DNA of 64,000 bases from positions 186,001 through 250,000 of the forward strand of contig JACPOQ010000051.1 of the NCBI GenBank assembly GCA_016191435.1, given 5' to 3'. The notes under the pieces were generated by a model, which did no database searches, had not been told where the DNA came from, and saw nothing but the letters and a program-made list of their open reading frames with translations. The position numbers and the translations under genes are program-made. The DNA is from Chloroflexota bacterium. Lineage in GTDB: Bacteria; Chloroflexota; Dehalococcoidia; Tepidiformales; Tepidiformaceae. Positions 1 to 8,122 of the stretch are shown here, piece after piece. How positions within the stretch are numbered: position 1 is the first letter of the stretch; each line of letters starts with the position of its first letter.

Positions 1-886
1 CATCTCGCGCGTCGAAGCCGACCGCGTGCGGGCGGAGCTGGCGGCCGGCCGCGTGCCCATCATCGCCGGCTTCCAGGGCACCACCGAGGAGATGGAGATC
101 GTGACGCTCGGGCGCGGGGCCAGCGACACCACCGCCGTCGCGTTGGCCGTCGCGCTCGGCGCCGGCCGCTGCGAGAACTGCAAGGACGTGACCGGCATCT
201 ACACCACCGACCCGCGCATCGAACCACGCGCCCGCCAGCTCAAAGACATTACCTACGAAGAGATGCTCGAACTGGCGACCCAGGGATCGCAGGTGATGCA
301 CAACCGCGCGGTCGAGCTCGCCTCCGTCTACGGCCTGCCCGTGCTCGTGACATCGAGCATGGTGGACGCGCCCGGTACCCTGATCCATGGAGAATCGGAA
401 TTGGAAGAACGCAACCGGGTGCGGGGCATCGCGCACGATATCGATGTCGCGAAGATCACCGTGCGGCAGGTGCCGGACCGGCCCGGGGTGGCGGCGCACA
501 TCTTCGAGCCGCTGGCCGAAGCCGGCATCAGCGTCGACACGATCGTCCAGAACGCCAGCGACCACAGCCTGACAGACCTGACGTTCACCATCGCCCGGCA
601 GGACCTGAAGCGCGCGGAAGCGCTCATGCCCTCGATCTGCGCGGCGGTGGGCGCGCCCGATTACTCGGCGAACGGTGGCCTGGGGAAGGTCAGCATTGTA
701 GGCGTCGGCATCCAGACGGCGCACGGCTACGCCGCGCGCATGTTCCGCGTGCTCTTCGATGCGGGCATCAACATCGAGCTCATCACCACCAGCGAGATCC
801 GGCTGACCTGCATCATTGCCGCCGAAAGAGTCCCCGATGCCGTGCGCGCGCTCCACAGTGCCTTCGAACTGGAGACGCCGGAGTAG
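1..886 (+). CDS. lysC: aspartate kinase, C-terminal part (5' end outside window)
   Basis: This is the last ~295 residues of aspartate kinase, which phosphorylates aspartate in the first step of lysine, threonine and methionine synthesis. The open frame is already running at base 2, so the true start lies upstream of the window. Visible are the end of the amino-acid-kinase domain (LGRGASDTTAVALA, the conserved S/T-D-T-TA loop, then CKDVTGIYTTDPR) and two ACT regulatory domains, at RQVPDRPGVAAHIF and VSIVGVGIQTAHG. Two C-terminal ACT domains are the usual allosteric lysine/threonine-binding arrangement. Its stop abuts the stop of the convergent gene on the other strand with no spacer. Confidence 0.96.
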   Translation, partial: ISRVEADRVRAELAAGRVPIIAGFQGTTEEMEIVTLGRGASDTTAVALAVALGAGRCENCKDVTGIYTTDPRIEPRARQLKDITYEEMLELATQGSQVMHNRAVELASVYGLPVLVTSSMVDAPGTLIHGESELEERNRVRGIAHDIDVAKITVRQVPDRPGVAAHIFEPLAEAGISVDTIVQNASDHSLTDLTFTIARQDLKRAEALMPSICAAVGAPDYSANGGLGKVSIVGVGIQTAHGYAARMFRVLFDAGINIELITTSEIRLTCIIAAERVPDAVRALHSAFELETPE

Positions 887-3691
887 CTACCTCTTCGCGG
901 CGGGCCGGGCGCCGTAGGTCTTCTGCTTGAGCCCCTGCACCTTCGATGGCTTCGGCGCGGGTACCGGCGATTCGCCCAGCTCCATGAGCCGCTGCTTTAT
1001 CGCGACCAGCATCGCGCCCACCCCGTTTGATGGCTGCTTGAGCAGGTGGGGGCCATCAGCGCCGGCCGCCTGGATGCATCGGCCGCTCGCGGCGTGGCCG
1101 ATACAGGCGGTGTTCACCACCAGCAGGTCCGCCGCGCCTTCGGCGAGGGCTTTGGCCTTCGGCCCATTCCTGGCGCTCTCCGGATCGAGCCACTCGACCT
1201 TTAGCTGCCATGCGCGAAGCACCGGGTCAGCGCGTTTCCTGAGGTACTCCCGCCCGCCGAAGACAACCACGGAACGCCCCGGGAATGATGGTGGCGGCTC
1301 CGACTCCGGCTCAACCCCCCGCTCCTTGACCGATTCGGCCACGAGCTCACCGAACGCCGGGTAGGCGTACTGGAGCCCCAACAGCTGGTTCTCTGATTCG
1401 TCTCTATCGCCAGGTTGCTGGCGGATCGCCGCAGCCAGGGCATCCATTGCCTGGCTGGCATCTGCCCGATCATCGAGCAGCAACTCCAACTGGACGACGA
1501 GCGCCGGGACGTGCAATGCCTTGATGCTGGAGAGGCATTCCGCACAGAGTTCGCGGAGAGGCTGCTGGTCCGCATCTTCACGTAGCGAACGGACCAGCCG
1601 GTTGAACGCCTCGCGTGAATCCTTGTCGTGCCCGAGCCGCTTTGCCGCGTCGAAAGCCGCGCGGTACACCTGCCGCCGCTGCGCCCGGTCGAGCATCTCC
1701 GCGCCGGTGAACGTGGCGTCCTCTACCATCTCCGCGAGTTCGTTCAGCAGTCGGTCGGGCGTGCTCGCCTCCGAGAGCAATGGCAGCAGGTCCAGCAGTT
1801 GCCGGACCGGATCGGTAATCCCGAAAGTCGTGAGTGCGGGCAGGAATGCCTCGTCCGCCAGCGGCCGCGCGGCGCTATCGACGCCTGTCTTCAGCATATA
1901 CAGGTCGGTGAGATGCGATGCGGACCGCGAGAGCGGCGTCCGCGCAAGCGTGTCGATGTAGCCGGGATAGTCCTTCCAGGGTGCGCGCTCGCCCTCGGCG
2001 GCCACTCGAAATACCGCCAGGAATTCGGCATACTTGCGGCCTCCTTCGTGTTTCGGGACGAATTCGAGAAGCTTGCGGCGTTCCTTCATGCCTAGTTGGC
2101 TGGTCGGTTCCGACGTGAGCGCGGCCAACACGGAGATCGCCGCCGCGGCCGCCAGGTCGCGGTCCACGAGCGGCAAGGCGTCCAGTGCCGCATCCGCGAG
2201 GCGGGTCGCACCCCCCGCCGATGTCGACTCGTCCGCTTCCAATGGCCACCGCCATATCCAGTCGCTGATGCTCTCCTCGCGGAACATCAGGTTGGCGTTG
2301 AGGATCGCAACGAGTGCGAACACCTCGGCGGAAAGGCCCTCCTCCTTGAGCACCGAGAGGGCACGCGTTCCAGCCATCCTTGCTCCCGCCTTTCCGAGCG
2401 AGAGCAGGTGCATGACGCGGCAGAGATCGCTGAGCCGGGGCCACGTTGTCCGCAGGGCGCGGTCCGTCATCAGCCGTTCGAGCATGCCCTGGACAGCCGC
2501 GGACCCGAGCGCGACGTCATCGAATCCCCCGTCTTTCTCAAGTTCGAGAAGGATGAGCTGGCGGAGCCGCGCCATGTCATCGATCGGTTCCTCCGGGTTG
2601 GTGTCCGCGTTGAGCATCGCGAGCGCCACGTCGCGATACGCGTCCCTGGCCAGCTCCGTGAGGTCCACGCTCGAGAGTTCCGCGCCACGCTCAAGTGCCC
2701 CGCTCAGGTGTTCGAACGCCGGGTCGAGCCGCTTCGCGCGGAAGTTCGCGATGCCCGCTACCGCCTCCAATTCACGCGACTCGCCAGGCTCCATGGTCTG
2801 GAGCAGCCGATTCGCCTGGTCCACGGCTGCCGCTGGATCATCTTCGGAAAGCCGCAGGATCAGGCGCCAGTCGAGGTCATCGGGGCCGGGACCGGAGGGA
2901 TTCGTGGCCGTCAAGGGCGGCGGCCACGCTGGTAGTGGCGCCGCGGCTGGAGTGAGCAGTTCGAGCTTTCCGGCTATGGCGTCGATTTGCGCTTCCAGGC
3001 GGCCCAGCCGTGCGATGACTTCGTCGATCCCCGCGCCGCCGCCCATTGCCTCGCGGGCGGCCTCCATGGAGTCCTGGCGGCGGCGTGCGAAGGCCGCACC
3101 AGACATGGGGTCGTCGTCCGGTGGCGTATCGCGGGGTGGGAACTGGAGAACGCCATGCTCGAGCGGTACGGCCGCCGGCCCCGCCGGCGCGCTGGCGTGC
3201 TCCGCGCGTTCGCCGGCGTGGCGCTCATCGACCGCCTTCAGCTCGATGAACGCGCGCGCCTCCACGCTCACGGTGAGCGACGCGCCGAAGTGCGCTTCGA
3301 GGATCTCGAGCGCCAACGGCGCGGCCGCCACGTACCAGCGCTTCTCCGGCGGCGACCAGCGGTAGCCCGGCACGAGCTTCACCAGCTCGCGGTCCGCGAA
3401 GCCGCACTCGATGGCGAGCTGGCCGTTCTCCAGCTCTACCCGCGCGGCGCCCTGGGGGCCATCCATCTGGCGGCGGGCTTCGGCGATGTCGGGGGCGATG
3501 GCCTCATCGGGCGTCCAGCCCTCACGGCCGAACACGCGGTCCAGCGCGAGCACGACACCGCGTTGGCGAGGGAACTGCCAGACGCGGTTCGGCGCGCTCC
3601 AGCGCCCGCCGGGGATACGGCGGATGAGCGCGCCCTCGGCGGCATCGGCATGGACCAGGTAGCGGTTTTCGTCCGCTCGGAGGGTGGGCAT
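887..3691 (-). CDS. HARP-like repeat and DUF2325-like multidomain protein, unknown function
   Basis: A 934-residue protein I cannot assign to a named gene. The first ~135 residues hold two copies of a short module with the pattern R-x-I/V-P-G-x-R/Y-W-S-x-P-x-x-x-W followed by a helix ending in FG, at about residues 24-55 and 103-135; this resembles the HARP-type module of SNF2-family proteins. A low-complexity and coiled segment (about 200-250) follows, then ~500 mostly helical residues of TPR/HEAT character. The last ~120 residues (SVVVFGGREYLRK, then LLVVNTACIGHAASGRCIQA) look like a DUF2325-type Rossmann-like domain. No membrane segment is visible. It is convergent with the aspartate kinase gene and divergent from the small DUF4258/DUF2283 pair. 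The domain calls are pattern recognition, not a search result. Confidence 0.8.
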   Translation of the reverse strand: MPTLRADENRYLVHADAAEGALIRRIPGGRWSAPNRVWQFPRQRGVVLALDRVFGREGWTPDEAIAPDIAEARRQMDGPQGAARVELENGQLAIECGFADRELVKLVPGYRWSPPEKRWYVAAAPLALEILEAHFGASLTVSVEARAFIELKAVDERHAGERAEHASAPAGPAAVPLEHGVLQFPPRDTPPDDDPMSGAAFARRRQDSMEAAREAMGGGAGIDEVIARLGRLEAQIDAIAGKLELLTPAAAPLPAWPPPLTATNPSGPGPDDLDWRLILRLSEDDPAAAVDQANRLLQTMEPGESRELEAVAGIANFRAKRLDPAFEHLSGALERGAELSSVDLTELARDAYRDVALAMLNADTNPEEPIDDMARLRQLILLELEKDGGFDDVALGSAAVQGMLERLMTDRALRTTWPRLSDLCRVMHLLSLGKAGARMAGTRALSVLKEEGLSAEVFALVAILNANLMFREESISDWIWRWPLEADESTSAGGATRLADAALDALPLVDRDLAAAAAISVLAALTSEPTSQLGMKERRKLLEFVPKHEGGRKYAEFLAVFRVAAEGERAPWKDYPGYIDTLARTPLSRSASHLTDLYMLKTGVDSAARPLADEAFLPALTTFGITDPVRQLLDLLPLLSEASTPDRLLNELAEMVEDATFTGAEMLDRAQRRQVYRAAFDAAKRLGHDKDSREAFNRLVRSLREDADQQPLRELCAECLSSIKALHVPALVVQLELLLDDRADASQAMDALAAAIRQQPGDRDESENQLLGLQYAYPAFGELVAESVKERGVEPESEPPPSFPGRSVVVFGGREYLRKRADPVLRAWQLKVEWLDPESARNGPKAKALAEGAADLLVVNTACIGHAASGRCIQAAGADGPHLLKQPSNGVGAMLVAIKQRLMELGESPVPAPKPSKVQGLKQKTYGARPAAKR

Positions 3692-3785
3692 GCAGCAACT
3701 CTACTCCCTGGCAGGTGCCGCGCTATCGCCGATTTCCCTGATCCGCGCCACCACCCGGATACGTGAGCATTATACGCATGCGATA

Positions 3786-4082
3786 ATGTCTCATATGAGG
3801 TTCACATTCGGGCCGCACAGCCTCGAACGACTTGACCGTCGCAGGTCGACCGAAGCGGAGGTCTCGGCAATCGTGGAGGATGCTATCGCACTGGGCACAG
3901 CCAGGCCGAACAGACGCGGTCATGGTCGGCTGCAGGTCTCGAAGGTGCTGGACTTCAACGCAGAGTTTCGTGGCGTTTTCTACTCTCGTAAACTGGTGAC
4001 GGTCATCTTCGTCTGGGAGCCTGAACGCGACACCGCCTCAATCATCACCGTAATTACGAAGTTCGGGAGGTATGACGAGTGA
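3786..4082 (+). CDS. DUF4258-like small protein (possible toxin)
   Basis: About 98 residues. The sequence FTFGPHSLERLDRRRSTEAE followed by a helix, a basic patch (RPNRRGHGR) and a C-terminal beta strand (VITKFGRYDE) fits the DUF4258 family, whose members sit in RelE/BrnT-like small-gene pairs. The open frame extends 34 codons upstream but those residues are unrelated to the family, so ATG 3786 (or ATG 3795) is preferred. Its stop overlaps the GTG start of the next gene by 3 bases (GTGA), so the two are co-translated. No function is demonstrated for the family; a toxin role is inferred from the arrangement only. Confidence 0.75.
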   Translation: MSHMRFTFGPHSLERLDRRRSTEAEVSAIVEDAIALGTARPNRRGHGRLQVSKVLDFNAEFRGVFYSRKLVTVIFVWEPERDTASIITVITKFGRYDE

Positions 4083-4312
4083 AGATTCAATACGACCAGG
4101 AGAGCGACAACCTCTATATCCGGCTCACCGCATCGCAGGGGCCCTTCCACAACGAAACGTTCGAGGGCCCCGACTTCGACCTGATCTTCGATATCGATGA
4201 CAATGGGAAACTCGTCGGCGTCGAGATCCTCGATGCTTCGGAACACGTCGACCTCGCCACCCTGCTGCCGGTGGAGTGCGATGTCCCGGCCGCCATGGCC
4301 GCCGCGAAATGA
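4079..4312 (+). CDS. DUF2283 family protein (possible antitoxin partner)
   Basis: A 77-residue protein beginning MKIQYDQESDNLYIRL and continuing with an acidic centre (DFDLIFDIDDNGKLVGVEIL). This Y-D-x-E-x-D-x-L-Y-I-x-L start and the V-G-(V/I)-E-I-L-(D/N)-A-S motif are the hallmarks of DUF2283. GTG start inside the stop of the DUF4258-like gene. DUF2283 genes very often follow DUF4258 genes in this order, which suggests a toxin-antitoxin-like unit, with the acidic DUF2283 as the likely neutralising partner; that role is an inference. Confidence 0.85.
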   Translation: MKIQYDQESDNLYIRLTASQGPFHNETFEGPDFDLIFDIDDNGKLVGVEILDASEHVDLATLLPVECDVPAAMAAAK

Positions 4313-4558
4313 CGCCGGCGGGCGCCGGGAGGGGTACCCTGGTTGCCTTCTGCAGCGGCCGCTGAGCGCCGGCGACGCGTTCGGGAGTCGCCGGCGCCCG
4401 CAAGCGACCCGGGCCCGAAGCCTCTTAGCCTCTCAGTCCCTCAGCCACTCAGCGCCTCCCTCACGCCTCTTTGTTAACCCTTCGCGCACGAAGGCGTGAC
4501 AGGCGGGATCGCCGCGCGCTAGGATTCGGCTCTAAACCCGGCCGATGGAGCTACCGCC
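4313..4558. other. intergenic, low-complexity
   Basis: No gene seen. The stretch 4420-4470 consists of degenerate CTCAGCC/CTCAGTC repeats similar in style to 40030-40070. The end (4490-4558) leads into the small lysine-rich gene and carries its ribosome binding site. Confidence 0.5.
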
Positions 4559-4660
4559 ATGGGAGACAAGAGCCCGAAGAACACCGCCAAGACGAAACAG
4601 CAGAAGTCCCAGGCGAAGAAGCCCGCGGCCGGAGGCCAGGCGCCCGCCCCCAAGAAGTAG
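4559..4660 (+). CDS. 33-residue lysine-rich micro-protein of the MGDKSPKN type
   Basis: A 33-codon gene starting MGDKSPKNTAKTKQQKSQ and ending in an Ala/Pro/Lys tail (APAPKK, stop TAG). A GGAG ribosome binding site lies at 4547-4550, eight bases before the ATG. Very small, basic proteins with the same MGDKSPK opening recur in many bacterial genomes as conserved hypotheticals, which is the main reason to call it. It is predicted to be disordered and has no signal peptide or membrane segment. Function unknown; nucleic-acid binding is only a guess from charge. Confidence 0.7.
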   Translation: MGDKSPKNTAKTKQQKSQAKKPAAGGQAPAPKK

Positions 4661-4766
4661 CGGCCAGGACCCCGATACGCGCGGACGCCGTGGTTGTCGC
4701 GCCGCCGCAACGCGCGCCGGCACGGCATGTACCGGTTCTTTGCGTGGCCGTGGACTAGGCTCGGGC

Positions 4767-5594
4767 ATGCACCGGAGAGGGTCCACGCGCCGTCACCTCG
4801 AACGCTTGCTGCGCGGCGAATGGCCGGCGCTCCTCGTCGTCGCCGCGCTCGCCTTCGTTGCCCTGGTCCTCGCCGGCTGTGCCGCGCGTCCCACCGCCGG
4901 CGAGGGTGATCGCGCCGCACCGGCGCCGGCGCCAACGCAACTCGCCGATTCCGATTCCGATGGCGTCCCCGACCGCCTCGACCTCTGCCCGAACCTCGCC
5001 GAGGACCGCAGGTGGTCGACCGCCGCCGACGGCTGCCCGGACAACCTCAAGGACCTGGTGGCCTTCGCCCGCGCCGATATCGATGGCTTCTGGAAGCGCA
5101 CACTGGAGGCCTCGGGGACGCCGTACCGGCCGCCCGCGCGGGTGGACGGGTACACCACTATCGAGGACACGGCGTGCGGCGAAACCGTGCCCCGTAATGC
5201 GTTCTACTGCCCCCTCGATAACAGCATCTACTTCGATACGGCGCTGCTGAATGGCGAGTTGAACAAGAATGGCGATTTTGGCGTCGTCTTCATCATCGCC
5301 CACGAATGGGGCCACCTCGCCCAGTCCGCGTTGGGCGTCCTTGGCCGTGATGACACGGCCAACGTGCAACTGGAGCTGCAGGCGGATTGCTTCGCGGGCG
5401 CCTATGCGCGCGATGCCGAAGCCCGCGGGCGGCTGCAGGCGGGCGACCTCGAGGAAGCCGGCCGCACCCTGTTCGCGGCGGGCGACGCCCGGGGCACCGC
5501 CTGGAACGACGCGGGCGCACACGGCACCTCACAACAACGGCTCGATGCGTTCGCGAGGGGCCGCGACGGCGGCGTCGCCGGCTGCCTGGGGTAA
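4767..5594 (+). CDS. neutral zinc metallopeptidase, lipoprotein
   Basis: 275 residues. The N-terminus has basic residues, a hydrophobic stretch and a lipobox ending LVLAGC, so it is predicted to be exported and lipid-anchored. Residues ~50-65 (DSDSDGVPDRLDLCPN) form one thrombospondin-type-3-like calcium-binding repeat. The zinc site is HEWGH (HExxH) at about residue 175, followed by a downstream ELQADCFAG motif giving the third ligand; this HExxH...ELxADC(F/Y)AG pair defines the YpfJ/neutral zinc metallopeptidase family. ATG 4767 is chosen because the hydrophobic signal starts shortly after it; upstream in-frame codons overlap the micro-gene. Physiological substrate unknown. Confidence 0.88.
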   Translation: MHRRGSTRRHLERLLRGEWPALLVVAALAFVALVLAGCAARPTAGEGDRAAPAPAPTQLADSDSDGVPDRLDLCPNLAEDRRWSTAADGCPDNLKDLVAFARADIDGFWKRTLEASGTPYRPPARVDGYTTIEDTACGETVPRNAFYCPLDNSIYFDTALLNGELNKNGDFGVVFIIAHEWGHLAQSALGVLGRDDTANVQLELQADCFAGAYARDAEARGRLQAGDLEEAGRTLFAAGDARGTAWNDAGAHGTSQQRLDAFARGRDGGVAGCLG

Positions 5595-5744
5595 TTTGAT
5601 ACACGGGCAGGACCGTGGCGTACGAACAATCCCCACGACAGCCGACCGCGGCGACGGGGCGCGCCGTGAATGCTCGGGGGCTCCCGCGCCCATCGGCTGG
5701 TATGCTGACGCGATGACTCCTCTCCCGGCGCCGGCTCTGAGCAG

Positions 5745-7169
5745 GTGAAGCGCCCGGTACTCTCGATCCCCGCCGTTGCGTCCGCCCGTCTCGTGCGTTC
5801 GTTCCTTGCCGAGCGGCTCCTGCGCCCCGCCCAGGCGTTCGTCCAGACCGAGGCTTCGAGCGGCATCGTCCTGCTCGCCGGGGCGCTGGCGGCGCTTGCG
5901 TGGGTCAACTCTCCCTGGGATGCCAGCTACCGCGACCTCTGGCAGACCCACCTCGGCCTCGAGACTGGCCTGTTCAGCATCGGCTTCGAACTGCGTGACG
6001 CGGTGAACGACGGCTTGATGGCGATCTTCTTCTTTCTCGTCGCTCTCGAAATCAAGCGCGAGCTCCTGCACGGCGAGCTCTCCTCCCCGCGCAAGGCGGC
6101 GCTCCCCGTGGCGGCTGCCGTCGGCGGCATGGTCGTGCCCGCCCTCGTCTACTTCGCCTGGAACGGCCGCGGCGATGCGGCTCGTGGCTGGGGCATCCCG
6201 ATGGCCACCGATATCGCCTTTGCGATGGGCCTGCTCGCGCTGTTGGGCCGTCGCGTACCGTTCACGCTGCGGGTGCTGCTGCTCGGTCTGGCCATCGTCG
6301 ATGACCTCGGCGCCATCCTCGTCATCGCGGTCTTCTACACCGATTCCCTCGCCCTGGCGCCGCTGGCGTGGGCGCTTGTGCTGGCGGGCGGCATCTTCGC
6401 CGCCGGGCGCGCGGGCGTCCGCTCCGGGACGGTGTACCTCGTGCTCGGCAGCCTCCTCTGGGTAGCGGTCTTCAAGTCGGGGCTGCACGCGACCGTGGCC
6501 GGCGTGGTGCTGGCGGCGCTCACTCCCTCCCGCCCGGAGCACAGCGAGAAGGCGTTCGAACCGGGGGCGCTCGAACTCCTGTTGTCGTACCGCCATGCCC
6601 GCGACCGCGAGGACACCGAGGCGATGCAATCGATCCTCGTGCGCTTCGAAACCCTCGTCCGCGCGACCGAGTCCCCGCTCGAACGGCTCGAGCGGATGCT
6701 CCACCCGTGGGTCAGTTACCTGGTCGTGCCCGTGTTCGCGCTGGCGAACGCCGGCGTTGTGCTCGACCGTGGCCTGTTCGATGCGGCGGCGCACAGCCCC
6801 GCGACCGGCGGCATCGTGACCGGGCTCCTGATTGGCAAGCCGCTGGGGATCGTCCTCGCGGCATGGCTGGCGGTGCGGCTGGGCATCGCCGCGCTCCCGA
6901 AGAACGTGACATTCGTGCATGTCATCGGCATGGGCGTGATGGCGGGGATCGGCTTCACGGTCTCGCTGTTCATCACCGGCCTCGCCTTCAGCGATGCGGC
7001 CCTCGTGGACGAGGCGAAGGCCGGCATCCTGGCGGCGTCGCTCATCGCCGGCACCGTGGGCTTCGTATACCTCTGGATCGCCCCTGGAGAGCCGTTCGCG
7101 GCGGAGCCTTCGCTGGAGGAGGAACTGCGCCGCGCGGCCGGCGAGCCCGCCGCGGCCGCAGAGGTCTGA
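5745..7169 (+). CDS. nhaA: Na+/H+ antiporter NhaA
   Basis: 474 residues, 11-12 predicted membrane helices. It exchanges internal Na+ (or Li+) for external protons across the inner membrane for pH and salt homeostasis. Diagnostic segments are FFFLVALEIKRELLHGEL, the ion-binding pair region PMATDIAFAMGLLALLG and AIVDDLGAILVIAVFYTD with the double Asp, and a C-terminal GFTVSLFITGLAF. It is longer than E. coli NhaA (388) because of an insertion around residues 265-310 (hydrophilic, charged loop) and a ~25-residue acidic tail. GTG start at 5745; no strong Shine-Dalgarno is visible. Confidence 0.95.
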   Translation: MKRPVLSIPAVASARLVRSFLAERLLRPAQAFVQTEASSGIVLLAGALAALAWVNSPWDASYRDLWQTHLGLETGLFSIGFELRDAVNDGLMAIFFFLVALEIKRELLHGELSSPRKAALPVAAAVGGMVVPALVYFAWNGRGDAARGWGIPMATDIAFAMGLLALLGRRVPFTLRVLLLGLAIVDDLGAILVIAVFYTDSLALAPLAWALVLAGGIFAAGRAGVRSGTVYLVLGSLLWVAVFKSGLHATVAGVVLAALTPSRPEHSEKAFEPGALELLLSYRHARDREDTEAMQSILVRFETLVRATESPLERLERMLHPWVSYLVVPVFALANAGVVLDRGLFDAAAHSPATGGIVTGLLIGKPLGIVLAAWLAVRLGIAALPKNVTFVHVIGMGVMAGIGFTVSLFITGLAFSDAALVDEAKAGILAASLIAGTVGFVYLWIAPGEPFAAEPSLEEELRRAAGEPAAAAEV

Positions 7170-7195
7170 CCCAGGCGGTCGCCGCCGCAGGCCAC

Positions 7196-7224
7196 GGGAC
7201 CGCGCGCGTCAGCAGGCGGCCAAA
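7196..7224 (+). repeat. R2 dispersed repeat, solo copy
   Basis: Copy of the GG(A/G)ACCGCGCGCGTNAGCA element that recurs at 16545-16573 and as both arms of the inverted repeat at 47720-47953. Here it lies between nhaA and the ISNCY-like remnant. Confidence 0.75.
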
Positions 7225-7409
7225 TCGGACCGATGCCCGGCCCTTTCCCCGGCTCGGCGGACACATTCGCGAACGCGGTGCGCCCGCGCGCCCGCGACAA
7301 GCGTTCTCCGGCTCGCTACGGGGCCTCTGCGCCAGGGGTGGTCGGGCGGTGGCTTCCAGGGGAGCGTGGGTTGAGGTGGTGCGTTGGGGCTGGGCGACCT
7401 TCCGCGCGA

Positions 7410-8017
7410 CGCCGGCGCCGGGCTGAGGAGCTTGCGCAGGGGCACGAGCCTGGAGGGGAGCTGGCGGCCCTCGAAGTGCATGGTGAAGCGGTGTTCGAGC
7501 GAATCGTGGATGGCGACACTCGCCTTGCCGTAGCCGAGGCGGTTGCGGACGGGAAGGATCTGGAGGACGACCTGATCGAGTTGCATCCCTTCTTGCAGGT
7601 ACCGCTCCCGGCGAGACCGATGTCTGGAGCGACGCCGTTGCGGCCGTGGTGAGCGGAGGCCGGCTCCTCGCAGAATCCGGCTGAGGGTCGAACGGGGCAG
7701 GACGATCCCCTCACGTTCGGCCAGAAGTTCCCCCAGGTGCGTGTGTGGTTCACCCCGGCATAGCGTCCGCTGGCAAGGGCCCGCACCCGGTCTCGCACTT
7801 CGTCGGGGACGGTATGGGCCGGCGGCCGGCCCCGGTTGCCGTGCACCACACCCCGCGGCCCTTCCTCGCGATAGGCGCCAAGCAGCCTGCGGGCCTGGCG
7901 CTCGCCTACGCCCGGCAGCGGTGCCGCATCCCTCACCGCCCGTAGCCCCGCCAGGACGCGGTTGAGGACCTCGATCCTTCGTTCGTCGTTTGTCGTCAAT
8001 GTCAGCCCATCTCCCAT
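7410..8017 (-). pseudogene. ISNCY-like transposase remnant (frameshifted, catalytic core deleted)
   Basis: On the minus strand the first ~90 codons from ATG 8017 encode a helix-turn-helix head (ERQARRLLGAYREEGPRGVV, then NRGRP) typical of ISNCY-family transposases. Near 7745 the homology moves to another frame (LGELLAEREGIVLPRSTLSR, then RRERYLQEGM). It then jumps directly to what looks like the C-terminal tail (MHFEGRQLPSRLVPLRKLL, about 7475-7420). The DDE/integrase core that should lie between is missing, so this is a dead element with at least one frameshift and an internal deletion. The upstream end (8020-8075) has two related GACTATGTC/TGAGCAG blocks that may be part of the old terminus. 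Confidence 0.7.
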
Positions 8018-8122
8018 GGGCGGACATAGTCACTGAGCAGTTAGCCCGGTCGCATTCATTGAGCAGCGCCACCATCGTGTTTTGCTCTTTCCTGCACGCG
8101 GCCCGCGAACTACAGTCCCCCC

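Noticed and set aside
2034..3365. Plus-strand open frames opposite the 934-residue protein
   Set aside because: Ser/Arg-rich antisense translations; the minus-strand frame has domain structure and a single uninterrupted reading frame.
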